A stretch of DNA of 6,994 bases, from assembly GCA_039026975.1 (NCBI GenBank), contig JBCCLI010000354.1:1-6994 (forward strand). Direction: 5' to 3'. Origin of the DNA: JBCBKZ01 sp039026975 (GTDB taxonomy: Bacteria > Bacteroidota > Bacteroidia > J057). The notes beneath the pieces were generated by a model. The model was given only the letters and a program-made list of their open reading frames with translations. It had not been told where the DNA came from and did not search any database. Positions 1-5,694 of this stretch are shown piece by piece (the first letter of the stretch is position 1; each line of letters opens with the position of its first letter). Made by a program: the position numbers and the translations under genes.

Positions 1-137
1 TCATGTAAAAGCGGGACTGCCCTCTCCAAAATTACATATGAGGCATAATCCAGGAAGTAATCCTGGTACATGCCGGATACAGGGACGGAAGTAGCTTCCT
101 CATGATCTTGATGTCCGTTACCGTTAAGTTCTGCCAT
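1..137 (-). CDS. parC: DNA topoisomerase IV subunit A, N-terminal 45 codons (3' part outside window)
   Basis: This is the beginning of the A subunit of a type IIA topoisomerase, which with ParE decatenates and relaxes DNA through a tyrosine-mediated double-strand break. The visible peptide has a polar N-terminal tail (MAELNGNGHQDHEEATS), then SGMYQDYFLDYASYVILERA and VPLLH, and the final partial codon fits Asp. This is the conserved start of the breakage-reunion domain, normally followed by a D-G-L-K-P-V-Q-R-R segment. The FLDYASYVILERAVP wording is the ParC type seen in Bacteroidota rather than GyrA, which typically reads YIDYSMSVIVSRALP; that comparison is from memory. The ATG at 135-137 is the only plausible start, because an in-frame TAG lies upstream with no other ATG between. 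There is no purine-rich ribosome site. The catalytic tyrosine and most of the protein lie outside the window. Confidence 0.87.
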   Translation of the reverse strand, partial: MAELNGNGHQDHEEATSVPVSGMYQDYFLDYASYVILERAVPLLH

Positions 138-261
138 AAATGAATGATACCTATAATTATCCAATCTAAAATCTTGATCCTACTGAGACCATTGAGGCTC
201 TCGAAACAATGCGGGTATGTGGGATAGAATATCTCTTCGAGATCCTCAGGGATCTTATTTC

Positions 262-293
262 CTTAGCCTGAATGAATTACTAATCAGGCCAAG
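262..293 (-). other. Hairpin in the gap between the HD-like gene and parC; possible terminator or leader structure
   Basis: Arms at 284-293 and 262-271 pair over 10 positions around a 12-base loop when read as minus-strand RNA. The single non-Watson-Crick pair is G·U on the minus strand but A·C on the plus strand, so the structure favours a minus-strand transcript. It starts 54 bases after the stop of the upstream gene. No U-run follows it, so an ordinary intrinsic terminator is doubtful; an mRNA processing or leader element for parC is an alternative. A second, smaller stem (240-245 with 250-255, tetraloop) lies just downstream, and a weak five-base stem (190-194 with 207-211) follows. I see no tRNA, no known riboswitch and no convincing gene in 138-346. 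Confidence 0.35.
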
Positions 294-346
294 AGGCTGG
301 ATCACCTGCTAACATAATGTTTACGAAATTAGTAAAGCTAATATTT

Positions 347-859
347 TTAGTCAACTTTTCCTGATAACTTCTCCACATAGCTATCTAGCTTGGGGAAAAC
401 TCCTTCAAAGGAGGTCAGTACAGGACGGAGTTCTTCCTCAGAAAGTATTGCGTATTGTGGGCTGTAATCCTGCGCTTCTTTTAAAGAAGCGGCAGCATTA
501 GCTATGTATATCCTCCTTCCCCCTCTTACCAGCTGCTGTTCTTTTTTAGCTTGCAAACGCTTCAGTGATGGGATAGCCAAACTTTGAGCATCCAAAGCGT
601 TACATACATACGCATGTACATCCTTACCAAAAATCCGTAGAATCTCTTCTCCCTGGATCACCTCTAGCCTAAATGAACCGAAGAGCATAGCGGCCAATAT
701 GATTTTCTGGTCCTTCTCTTCTGCTATTCGCAATAGGATACTGGCTACATTCATGCTTTGGCTACACACTGCTTGTACCTGCAGGGGATCCAGAGATGAT
801 TTTCGTAGTCTATCTATTAGGTAACGGGAGGCTTCAGTGATATTGACAGCTTCTTTCAT
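347..859 (-). CDS. Degenerate RelA/SpoT-type HD protein (Mesh1-like pseudo-hydrolase)
   Basis: This 170-residue soluble, mostly helical protein has no signal peptide. It resembles by eye the small alarmone hydrolases of the Mesh1/SpoT HD family, which remove the 3'-pyrophosphate of (p)ppGpp using a metal held by His, His-Asp and Asp. The segment SQSMNVASIL (33-42) fits the usual NHPxxVAxIL, AAMLFG (56-61) fits AALLHD, EILRIFGKDVHAYV (72-85) fits the helix E-x-x-F-G-x-x-V, and a KRLQ segment (100-103) precedes RRIYIANAAASL (115-126), which fits the K-L-A-D helix. At the ligand positions it has Gln34, Phe60-Gly61 and Asn121. The spacings of 26 and 60 residues match those I recall for Mesh1 (H35, H61-D62, D122). 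Fold retained but hydrolysis lost is my inference; binding or regulation is possible but unproven. The frame is intact, which argues against recent decay. It lies upstream of parC on the same strand, 209 bases away, and is divergent from the DUF2723 gene. Confidence 0.72.
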   Translation of the reverse strand: MKEAVNITEASRYLIDRLRKSSLDPLQVQAVCSQSMNVASILLRIAEEKDQKIILAAMLFGSFRLEVIQGEEILRIFGKDVHAYVCNALDAQSLAIPSLKRLQAKKEQQLVRGGRRIYIANAAASLKEAQDYSPQYAILSEEELRPVLTSFEGVFPKLDSYVEKLSGKVD

Positions 860-876
860 AGACTACAAGTTAGGAT

Positions 877-893
877 TCCTACGCAAATACTTA
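877..893 (-). promoter_or_regulatory. Possible -7 promoter region of the HD-like gene (TTTGCGTA box)
   Basis: On the minus strand the box TTTGCGTA (887 down to 880) ends 20 bases before the start codon, preceded by AAGTA. The TTTG core resembles the end of the Bacteroidota -7 element TAnnTTTG, though the TA is not in the ideal position. No clear -33 TTTG is visible at the right distance. The same eight-base box occurs in the opposite orientation before the divergent DUF2723 gene. Confidence 0.27.
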
Positions 894-1054
894 GGCCTGT
901 TAGGAAGGTTCATTTCTGGTATATCCATGTATTATGAAGCCTCATCTGATTATATGCTCACAATCCTTCCTTAAGATGAATGCTAAAACATGATTTCTGT
1001 AAGAATAAACATCCTATTTCCATGATCGGCTGAACTGAAAGGTTTTTTCTTACC

Positions 1055-1095
1055 TTTGAACTTCCTTATACCTTCAGTGTATATCCTTTTGCGTA
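1055..1095 (+). promoter_or_regulatory. Possible promoter of the DUF2723-rlmB unit
   Basis: A TTTG at 1055-1058 and a TATATCCTTTTG stretch at 1080-1091 resemble the Bacteroidota -33 (TTTG) and -7 (TAnnTTTG) elements. The spacer is longer than usual (about 25 bases to the best-fitting -7 octamer), and that octamer, TCCTTTTG, has one mismatch. The -7-like TTTG ends 20 bases before the ATG at 1112, and TTTGCGTA (1088-1095) is the mirror image of the box before the divergent gene. A six-base inverted repeat AAAGGT/ACCTTT (1038-1043 and 1052-1057) overlaps the -33-like element and could be an operator. All of this is pattern matching only. Confidence 0.3.
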
Positions 1096-1111
1096 TTCCG
1101 ACCTTCAATAT

Positions 1112-4100
1112 ATGACTTATCAAAGGCTGAATAATCTGACCGGATGGGGGATTTTCCTGGTAGCTATGGTGGTATATTTACTTACTGTAGCACCTACCGC
1201 TAGTTTCTGGGATTGTGGAGAGTTCATTGCGTGCTCTAACGAACTGGAAGTAACTCACCCGCCAGGAGCGCCTCTATTTCTACTGGTAGGTCGTGTATTT
1301 GCCATGTTTGCTTTCAATGATGTTACACTCATCGCCTTCATGGTAAACATGATCAGTGTACTCTCCTCAGCCTTCACTGCTCTCTTTGTCTGCTGGACTA
1401 CCAGTATGCTTGCCAGGAAAGGGCTAGTGGATATGGACTGGGATGAACAGACTAAAACCATAACTACCTTAGCCAGTGGAGCCATAGCAGGACTGACTAC
1501 CATCTTTGCAGATTCTATCTGGTTTAATGCCGTAGAAGCAGAAGTATATGCCATGAGTTCCTTCTTTACGGCCCTGGTAGTATGGCTTATGTTCAAGTGG
1601 GAAGCTCGTGCAGATGAAAAAGATCACCTCAGATGGATCATTTTGATAGCTTATGTGATGGGATTATCCATAGGGGTACACCTGCTAAACCTGCTGACTA
1701 TTCCCGCCTTAGCAGTTATCTATTACTTGAGAAAATTTTCCTTTAGCTGGAAAGGATTAGCTGCCACTCTTGGCATATCAGTAGCTATCCTGGCCTTTAT
1801 CCAGTATGGGATTATTCAATATTCCTTTAGCATCGCATGGTGGTTTGAGAAAATATTCACGGGGACAGCCCAGAGGAATGGGACTGCTATTGGTGGACTA
1901 GGGCTGGCGGTAGGTACTGGTGCTACGCTATTTGCCCTGATAGTTGTTGGGTGTCTTGTAGGTCTTATTGCATGGTCTGCTAAAAACGGTAAGGTAGTAT
2001 TGAATACGGCTCTCCTTTGCTTTACGGTCATAGTCATAGGGTTTTCTTCCTATTCTGTCATCTTCATCAGATCCAATGTAGAGCCTGCCATCGATATGAA
2101 TAACCCTGAGAATATTCTCACTTTTCTCAGTTATATGAAGCGGGAGCAGTATGGGGACCGTCCACTCCTGAGAGGTCCTATGTATAATGGACGTGTGCAG
2201 AGAGATGCTCGTGGTTACCCACAGTTTGATATCACGGGTATGAAGTACATCATGCTGGATGGAGAAGACAGGTATATAGAGGATGTGGAAGAAAGAAAAT
2301 ATACCTACGAGTCTAAAGATATTGTATTCTTCCCACGGATGTATGAAGCAGGCAGGTATAATAGTGGGTCCTTTGGCTATAAAAACTACGTCAAGAATAA
2401 AGGAAGGGATAAGGAAAGTCCCTATGATGATAAGCCCACAAGGGGAGAAGATTTTAGCTTTTTTCTGGATTACCAGCTAAGCCATATGTATGTCCGCTAC
2501 TTCATGTGGAATTTTGTGGGTAGACAAAGTGATGTGCAGGAAGCCCGTTGGGAAGATGGACTCCTATTCCGTACCACCTCCCAAAATAAAGGGAACAACC
2601 ACTACTACTTTTTACCTTTACTCCTGGGGCTAATGGGACTCATTTGGCACCTGGCTGCGGACAGAAAAAATGCTTTTGTGATAGGCATGCTCTTCTTCTT
2701 TACGGGAGTAGCCATTATTATTTACCTGAACCAGTGGCCTTCCCAGCCCAGAGAAAGAGACTACTCCTATGCAGGCTCCTTTCAGACATTTGCCATTTGG
2801 GTAGGCCTTGGAGTAATATTCTTGGTGGATGTGCTCAGAAAATACTTGGGCCAGAATGCTACCTACCTTTCTGCAGGGCTGGCCCTGGTCATTCCCACTC
2901 TCATGGCCGTCCAGAACTGGGATGACCACACACGTAAAGGAAGATACATAGACATAGAATTTGCTAAAAACCTGCTGAATAGCTGTGAAGAGAACGCCAT
3001 CCTATTTACAGGCGGTGATAATGACACCTTTCCCTTATGGTACATTCAAGAGGTAGAAGGATACAGGACGGACGTAAGGCTAGCCAACCTAGAGCTGCTC
3101 ATTTCAGACTGGTACATAGACCAGATGAAGCAGCCTAAAAATGCTTCTCAGCCCCTTCCTATCAGTATGCTAAAGGAAGATTATGCAGGAGAAAAAGACC
3201 TTATCATTCAGAATTTCCCCTCAAGAAGCATTACCCTTCCAGTAGATAAAGATCAACTACTAGAAGACGGCATCATCTCTGAAGGAGAGTACCCCTACGT
3301 AGCAGACCCTATGGTATGGGAATTTAAAGCCAGGGGGAGTAAGGCTAATCCATATATTCTCCGTAAAGATTCTGTCATCATTAATATCCTGAGAAATATT
3401 GCGAAAGATGGCTGGAAACGACCAGTCTACTTTGCCAATACTATGGCTCCCAGTAACTTTCTAAATCTAAATGATTACTTGAGAATGGAGGGGATGGCCT
3501 ACCGAGTGTTACCGGTCAAGCGGACGGATGAAACCGTTAATGATATCTACTACGGAAGAATAGCTCAGGATATTCTCAAGAAAAACTTAACAGAGAAATT
3601 TCTCTTCACGAACCTAAATAATCCCTCTGTTAATTTTGATGAGCATATACGATCTGTCATAGTAAGTAATTACCGTAATTCCTTTTTCAGGCTCTGTAAC
3701 AGCTACTCAGAGGAGGTTATGAAAAACCAGATCATGGTAGAAACCTATCAGCGGTTATCTGATGATCCCATGATGACAGACTCCCTTTCAAAGTCTTTAG
3801 TAGAGATAGAAGAAAAAATAAGGACAGACCAAGCGGAGATTCGTACGCTGGTTAATTTCATGGATACCTTCATTCCTTCAGAAGTAATCCCTATGCCCCT
3901 TACGCTTTCCATTTCTTTTGCTCAGGTATTACAGCAGGCAGGAATAGAAGACTTAGCTACAGAAGCTTTCGAGCGTGCTACTGAGCAAGCCTTAGCCCAA
4001 CTCTCCAGGAATATAGCAGCTGGTGTATCAACAGCTCAAACCCAAAATAGTATGGCCTTCAGAACGGTCATGATTACCATACAGTCCCTGGCCCAGCAAG

Positions 4101-4201
4101 GAAATATGGAGGAAGCTATTTCTCTGGCTGAGAGACTGGAAGAAGTTACCGGAAATAATATGGGGAGCCAGCTTCTCCAACAAATTCCCCAACAACCCTA
4201 A
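1112..4201 (+). CDS. DUF2723 multi-pass membrane protein, PMT/TMEM260-like glycosyltransferase candidate
   Basis: The 1,029-residue product has an N-terminal membrane half and a long soluble C-terminal half, the normal size for Bacteroidota DUF2723 proteins. Hydrophobic segments lie near 11-28, 53-68, 72-98, 115-133, 146-162, 174-206, 215-240, 262-288, 297-319, then 499-515, 521-540, 556-575 and 583-600. Family signatures are visible: SFWDCGEFIACSNELEVTHP (31-50) followed by PGAP in the first external loop, FNAVEAEVYAMS (138-149), GLSIGVHLLNLL (184-195), QWPSQPRERDYSYAGSF (541-557) and ILFTGGDNDTFPLWYIQEVE (630-649). Acidic D34 and E37 before the His-Pro-Pro sit where GT-C enzymes such as protein O-mannosyltransferases carry their catalytic acids. 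Vertebrate TMEM260, reported as a protein O-mannosyltransferase, belongs to this family as far as I recall, so transfer of a lipid-linked sugar to exported proteins is a fair inference; the bacterial donor and acceptor are unknown. The last 90 residues look like paired TPR-type helices. It lies three bases upstream of rlmB. The ATG at 1112 is the natural start, just before the first membrane helix. Confidence 0.9.
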   Translation: MTYQRLNNLTGWGIFLVAMVVYLLTVAPTASFWDCGEFIACSNELEVTHPPGAPLFLLVGRVFAMFAFNDVTLIAFMVNMISVLSSAFTALFVCWTTSMLARKGLVDMDWDEQTKTITTLASGAIAGLTTIFADSIWFNAVEAEVYAMSSFFTALVVWLMFKWEARADEKDHLRWIILIAYVMGLSIGVHLLNLLTIPALAVIYYLRKFSFSWKGLAATLGISVAILAFIQYGIIQYSFSIAWWFEKIFTGTAQRNGTAIGGLGLAVGTGATLFALIVVGCLVGLIAWSAKNGKVVLNTALLCFTVIVIGFSSYSVIFIRSNVEPAIDMNNPENILTFLSYMKREQYGDRPLLRGPMYNGRVQRDARGYPQFDITGMKYIMLDGEDRYIEDVEERKYTYESKDIVFFPRMYEAGRYNSGSFGYKNYVKNKGRDKESPYDDKPTRGEDFSFFLDYQLSHMYVRYFMWNFVGRQSDVQEARWEDGLLFRTTSQNKGNNHYYFLPLLLGLMGLIWHLAADRKNAFVIGMLFFFTGVAIIIYLNQWPSQPRERDYSYAGSFQTFAIWVGLGVIFLVDVLRKYLGQNATYLSAGLALVIPTLMAVQNWDDHTRKGRYIDIEFAKNLLNSCEENAILFTGGDNDTFPLWYIQEVEGYRTDVRLANLELLISDWYIDQMKQPKNASQPLPISMLKEDYAGEKDLIIQNFPSRSITLPVDKDQLLEDGIISEGEYPYVADPMVWEFKARGSKANPYILRKDSVIINILRNIAKDGWKRPVYFANTMAPSNFLNLNDYLRMEGMAYRVLPVKRTDETVNDIYYGRIAQDILKKNLTEKFLFTNLNNPSVNFDEHIRSVIVSNYRNSFFRLCNSYSEEVMKNQIMVETYQRLSDDPMMTDSLSKSLVEIEEKIRTDQAEIRTLVNFMDTFIPSEVIPMPLTLSISFAQVLQQAGIEDLATEAFERATEQALAQLSRNIAAGVSTAQTQNSMAFRTVMITIQSLAQQGNMEEAISLAERLEEVTGNNMGSQLLQQIPQQP

Positions 4202-4204
4202 TAT

Positions 4205-4960
4205 ATGCCTAAAGCAGAAAATAAGCGTTCCCAAATCATCTTCGGTATACATCCCGTGATGGAAGCCCTGAAAACCAATGCTTCCCTGGAAAAAATCTTC
4301 TATAAGAAAGAAGGGAACCTTCATGAGCGCTTGAAAGATATACGTGTTCTAGCCAATGAGAAAAACATCCCCATCCAGTATATCCCTGAGTTCAAGCTGA
4401 AGGATATGTCCGGTGATCCTAATCATCAAGGTGTAGTGGCCCAACTCTCGGCTATCACCTATCAACCTCTAGAGAAAACCATTTTGCAAATCAAGGAACA
4501 GAAAGAGCAGCCTCTTTTCCTCATGCTGGATGGCGTAACTGATGTCAGAAACTTTGGAGCTATGGCCAGAACGGCAGAATGTATGGGTGTAGATGCCATC
4601 ATAGTCCCTGCCCAGGGATCTGCAGCAGCTAATGGAGTGGCCGTAAAAGTTTCTGCTGGCGCCCTTCACCATATCCCCATTTGCAGAACTAACCATTTAG
4701 TAGATGCCATCATGCTGATGCAAGCCTATGGTATTCGAACTGTAGCTGTATCTGAAAAGGCAGAAATGACACTATATGAACTAGCGGTAGATGTAGCCAT
4801 GTGTCTCATTATGGGGGCGGAGGATAAGGGCGTCAGCAAGCAGGTTCTCAAGAGAACAGATCAAAAAATCAGAATCCCCATGTACGGAAAGGTGGAATCC
4901 CTAAATGTGTCTGTGGCTGCCGGAATAGTAATGTCTGAGGTGGTGAGGAGGAGGGGTTAG
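4205..4960 (+). CDS. rlmB: 23S rRNA (guanosine-2'-O)-methyltransferase, TrmH/SPOUT family
   Basis: This 251-residue SPOUT-class enzyme is of the RlmB type, which uses S-adenosylmethionine to 2'-O-methylate G2251 (E. coli numbering) in the 23S rRNA P loop during 50S assembly. An N-terminal L30e-like substrate-binding domain (about 10-80, with IIFGIHPVMEAL at 11-22 and NHQGVVA at 73-79) precedes the knotted catalytic domain. Motif 1 is DGVTDVRNFGAMARTAE (109-125, conserved N116 and R122), motif 2 is LIMGAEDKGVSK (201-212, E206), and motif 3 is IPMYGKVESLNVSVAAG (224-240, with the S-L-N-V-S knot loop). KVSAGALHHIP (148-158) is also typical. Motif 2 reads GAED rather than the common GSEG or GAEG, a mild variant. 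All key residues are present, so it should be active. It follows the DUF2723 gene by three bases, indicating co-transcription. Its TAG stop overlaps the stop of the convergent toxin gene, and I see no intrinsic terminator after it. Paralogous TrmH methyltransferases are the only real alternative. Confidence 0.9.
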   Translation: MPKAENKRSQIIFGIHPVMEALKTNASLEKIFYKKEGNLHERLKDIRVLANEKNIPIQYIPEFKLKDMSGDPNHQGVVAQLSAITYQPLEKTILQIKEQKEQPLFLMLDGVTDVRNFGAMARTAECMGVDAIIVPAQGSAAANGVAVKVSAGALHHIPICRTNHLVDAIMLMQAYGIRTVAVSEKAEMTLYELAVDVAMCLIMGAEDKGVSKQVLKRTDQKIRIPMYGKVESLNVSVAAGIVMSEVVRRRG

Positions 4961-5345
4961 TTATACCTATCCCATACTCTTGCTATAGAATAACCATCAA
5001 ACTGTCCATCTTTACTTATAACAGATTGATTCGTGCTAATTGCTTGGGAAATGATCATTCGATCAAATGGATCTCTATGTACTAAGGGAAGGTTTTTATA
5101 ATTCTTTAAGTCATCTTGAGTAATAGGGAGAACGGTTATATGAAGATTGTAGATCTCTTCAAAAAGCTCATCAATGGAGAAAGAAATTGTAAGCTTTCCA
5201 ATATTCATTTTTATTGCAATCTCCCAAAGGCTTACGATACTGACTGAAATATCCGGATCATTCTCAATAGTATCTTTTGTAGTGGCTGGCAGCTCTTTTG
5301 AATTTTTAAAAACCAAAGGAGGGTATGAGTATCGAGCATATACAT
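4957..5345 (-). pseudogene. vapC: VapC-type PIN-domain toxin, frame broken by one base (pseudogene or recoded gene)
   Basis: PIN-domain toxins of VapBC pairs are metal-dependent RNases neutralised by their antitoxin. The gene starts at ATG 5345 with MYMLDTHTLLWFLK, the canonical PIN N-terminus with the first catalytic Asp (D5). That frame then reads IQKSC and stops at TAA 5232-5234 after 37 residues. The rest of the domain continues in the -1 frame from N-S-K-E-L-P (codon 5302-5304) to TAA 4957-4959: SLWEIAIK with the catalytic Glu, LVHRDPFDRMIISQA with the Asp pair, and SVISKDGQFDGYSIARVW at the C-terminus. Joined at the break, the protein would be 129 residues, normal for the family, with D5, E42, D92/D95 and D113. 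The second frame alone has only a TTG start (5316) and lacks D5, so it should be inactive. The break is at a T5A5 run (5303-5312); a lost base, a sequencing error or -1 recoding all fit. It is one base after the antitoxin gene and overlaps the rlmB stop by four bases. Confidence 0.85.
5304..5310 (-). other. In-phase -1 slippery heptamer T TTA AAA at the vapC frame break
   Basis: Read on the minus strand in the frame of the vapC ATG, the codons are TGG TTT TTA AAA ATT. The heptamer T TTA AAA therefore fits the X XXY YYZ rule in the correct phase. A one-base backward slip there gives W-F-L-K-N-S-K-E-L-P, exactly the sequence expected of an intact PIN toxin. I see no convincing stimulatory hairpin or pseudoknot directly downstream, so use of the site is unproven; the same run is also a place where replication or sequencing commonly loses a base. 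Confidence 0.5.
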
Positions 5346-5346
5346 C

Positions 5347-5553
5347 TTACATATACTCCTTCATATCATCCAATGGAGCATCAAAATCAGGTGCCATATA
5401 TGTTATCAGCCCCTTCAAGGTTCCAGCCTTGCGATAAGGTTTCTGAAAATCAACCTTTTCTTTTGATTTCAAGGACTCAATGAAATGAATGACCTCTTGC
5501 TGAAGTTTTGGCTCCAGAGATTGAATTAAGGATAGAATTTGCTGATCACTCAT
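5347..5553 (-). CDS. vapB: VapB-like antitoxin, DUF2281 family
   Basis: This 68-residue protein is the antitoxin partner of the PIN toxin that follows. The N-terminal half (MSDQQILSLIQSLEPKLQQE through FIESLKSKEK, 1-33) forms the helical DUF2281 pattern, roughly L-P-x-x-L-Q-x-E-V-x-x-F-I-E-x-L. A basic linker PYRKAGTLKGLI (39-50) and an acidic tail, MAPDFDAPLDDMKEYM (53-68), follow. The tail closely matches the DFDEPLxDFKEYM ending of the family, which is expected to wrap around the toxin and block its active site. The N-terminal part presumably dimerises; DNA binding and autorepression are family-level expectations, not visible here. The stop TAA is separated from the toxin ATG by one base (ATGTAAGATG), a typical translationally coupled toxin-antitoxin layout. 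The frame is intact even though the toxin frame is broken. The start at 5553 is the natural one for the family length. Confidence 0.85.
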   Translation of the reverse strand: MSDQQILSLIQSLEPKLQQEVIHFIESLKSKEKVDFQKPYRKAGTLKGLITYMAPDFDAPLDDMKEYM

Positions 5554-5562
5554 AATGCTTAA

Positions 5563-5603
5563 GATTAACTCTATTTACGAAAATATTTAGAATTAAGTTG
5601 ATC
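5563..5603 (-). promoter_or_regulatory. Possible promoter and operator of the vapBC-like operon
   Basis: On the minus strand TATTTTCG (5585 down to 5578) matches the -7 pattern TAnnTTTG with one mismatch and lies 24 bases before the antitoxin ATG. It is flanked by an imperfect inverted repeat, GATTAACT at 5563-5570 and AGTTGATC at 5596-5603 (7 of 8 pairing), and overlaps the palindrome AAATATTT (5581-5588). Such symmetry would suit autoregulation by the antitoxin complex. No clear -33 element is seen and the repeats are AT-rich, so chance is a real possibility. Confidence 0.2.
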
Positions 5604-5631
5604 CTATGTCGCCATGGGATAAGTCTAATGA

Positions 5632-5672
5632 TAATTAAAGAAGCCAATCAAGCATACACTCGATCGGCTTCT
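5632..5672 (-). terminator. Rho-independent terminator of the YHYH-protein gene
   Basis: On the minus strand AGAAGCCGATC (5672-5662) pairs with GATTGGCTTCT (5649-5639) over 11 positions with one G·U pair. The stem can extend by four more pairs, two of them G·U, to a four-base loop. It is followed by TTTAATT. The wobble pairs fit the minus strand. The stem begins 22 bases after the stop codon of the YHYH gene and ends before the antitoxin promoter region, so it separates the two units. The U-run is short. Confidence 0.72.
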
Positions 5673-5694
5673 ATCATCAAGAGGAATAATCACA

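Noticed and set aside
295..307. GGCTGGATCACCT on the plus strand is identical to the conserved sequence near the 3' end of 16S rRNA.
   Set aside because: The flanking bases do not match 16S: the anti-Shine-Dalgarno CCTCC is CCTGC here and nothing resembling helix 45 precedes it. It is a 13-base match without context and part of it lies by the hairpin discussed above; likely coincidence.
280..315. Minus-strand 11-codon frame (MLAGDPASWPD) whose stop lies in the hairpin loop upstream of parC, as a possible leader peptide.
   Set aside because: It has no run of regulatory codons and no ribosome site, and a frame this short is expected by chance.
1038..1057. AAAGGT-T-rich loop-ACCTTT as a terminator for a gene to the left.
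   Set aside because: The gene to the left runs the other way, so no plus-strand transcript needs ending here; the T-run is in the loop rather than after the stem.
2630..2929. Overlapping open frames on both strands inside the DUF2723 gene.
   Set aside because: They show no recognisable protein pattern and lie wholly inside a gene with strong family motifs; they are chance frames opposite or within it.
4957..5316. Treating the TTG-initiated 119-residue frame as the complete PIN toxin gene.
   Set aside because: The conserved PIN N-terminus with its catalytic Asp is encoded immediately upstream in another frame from an ATG one base after the antitoxin stop; the TTG is only the first start-like codon after the break.
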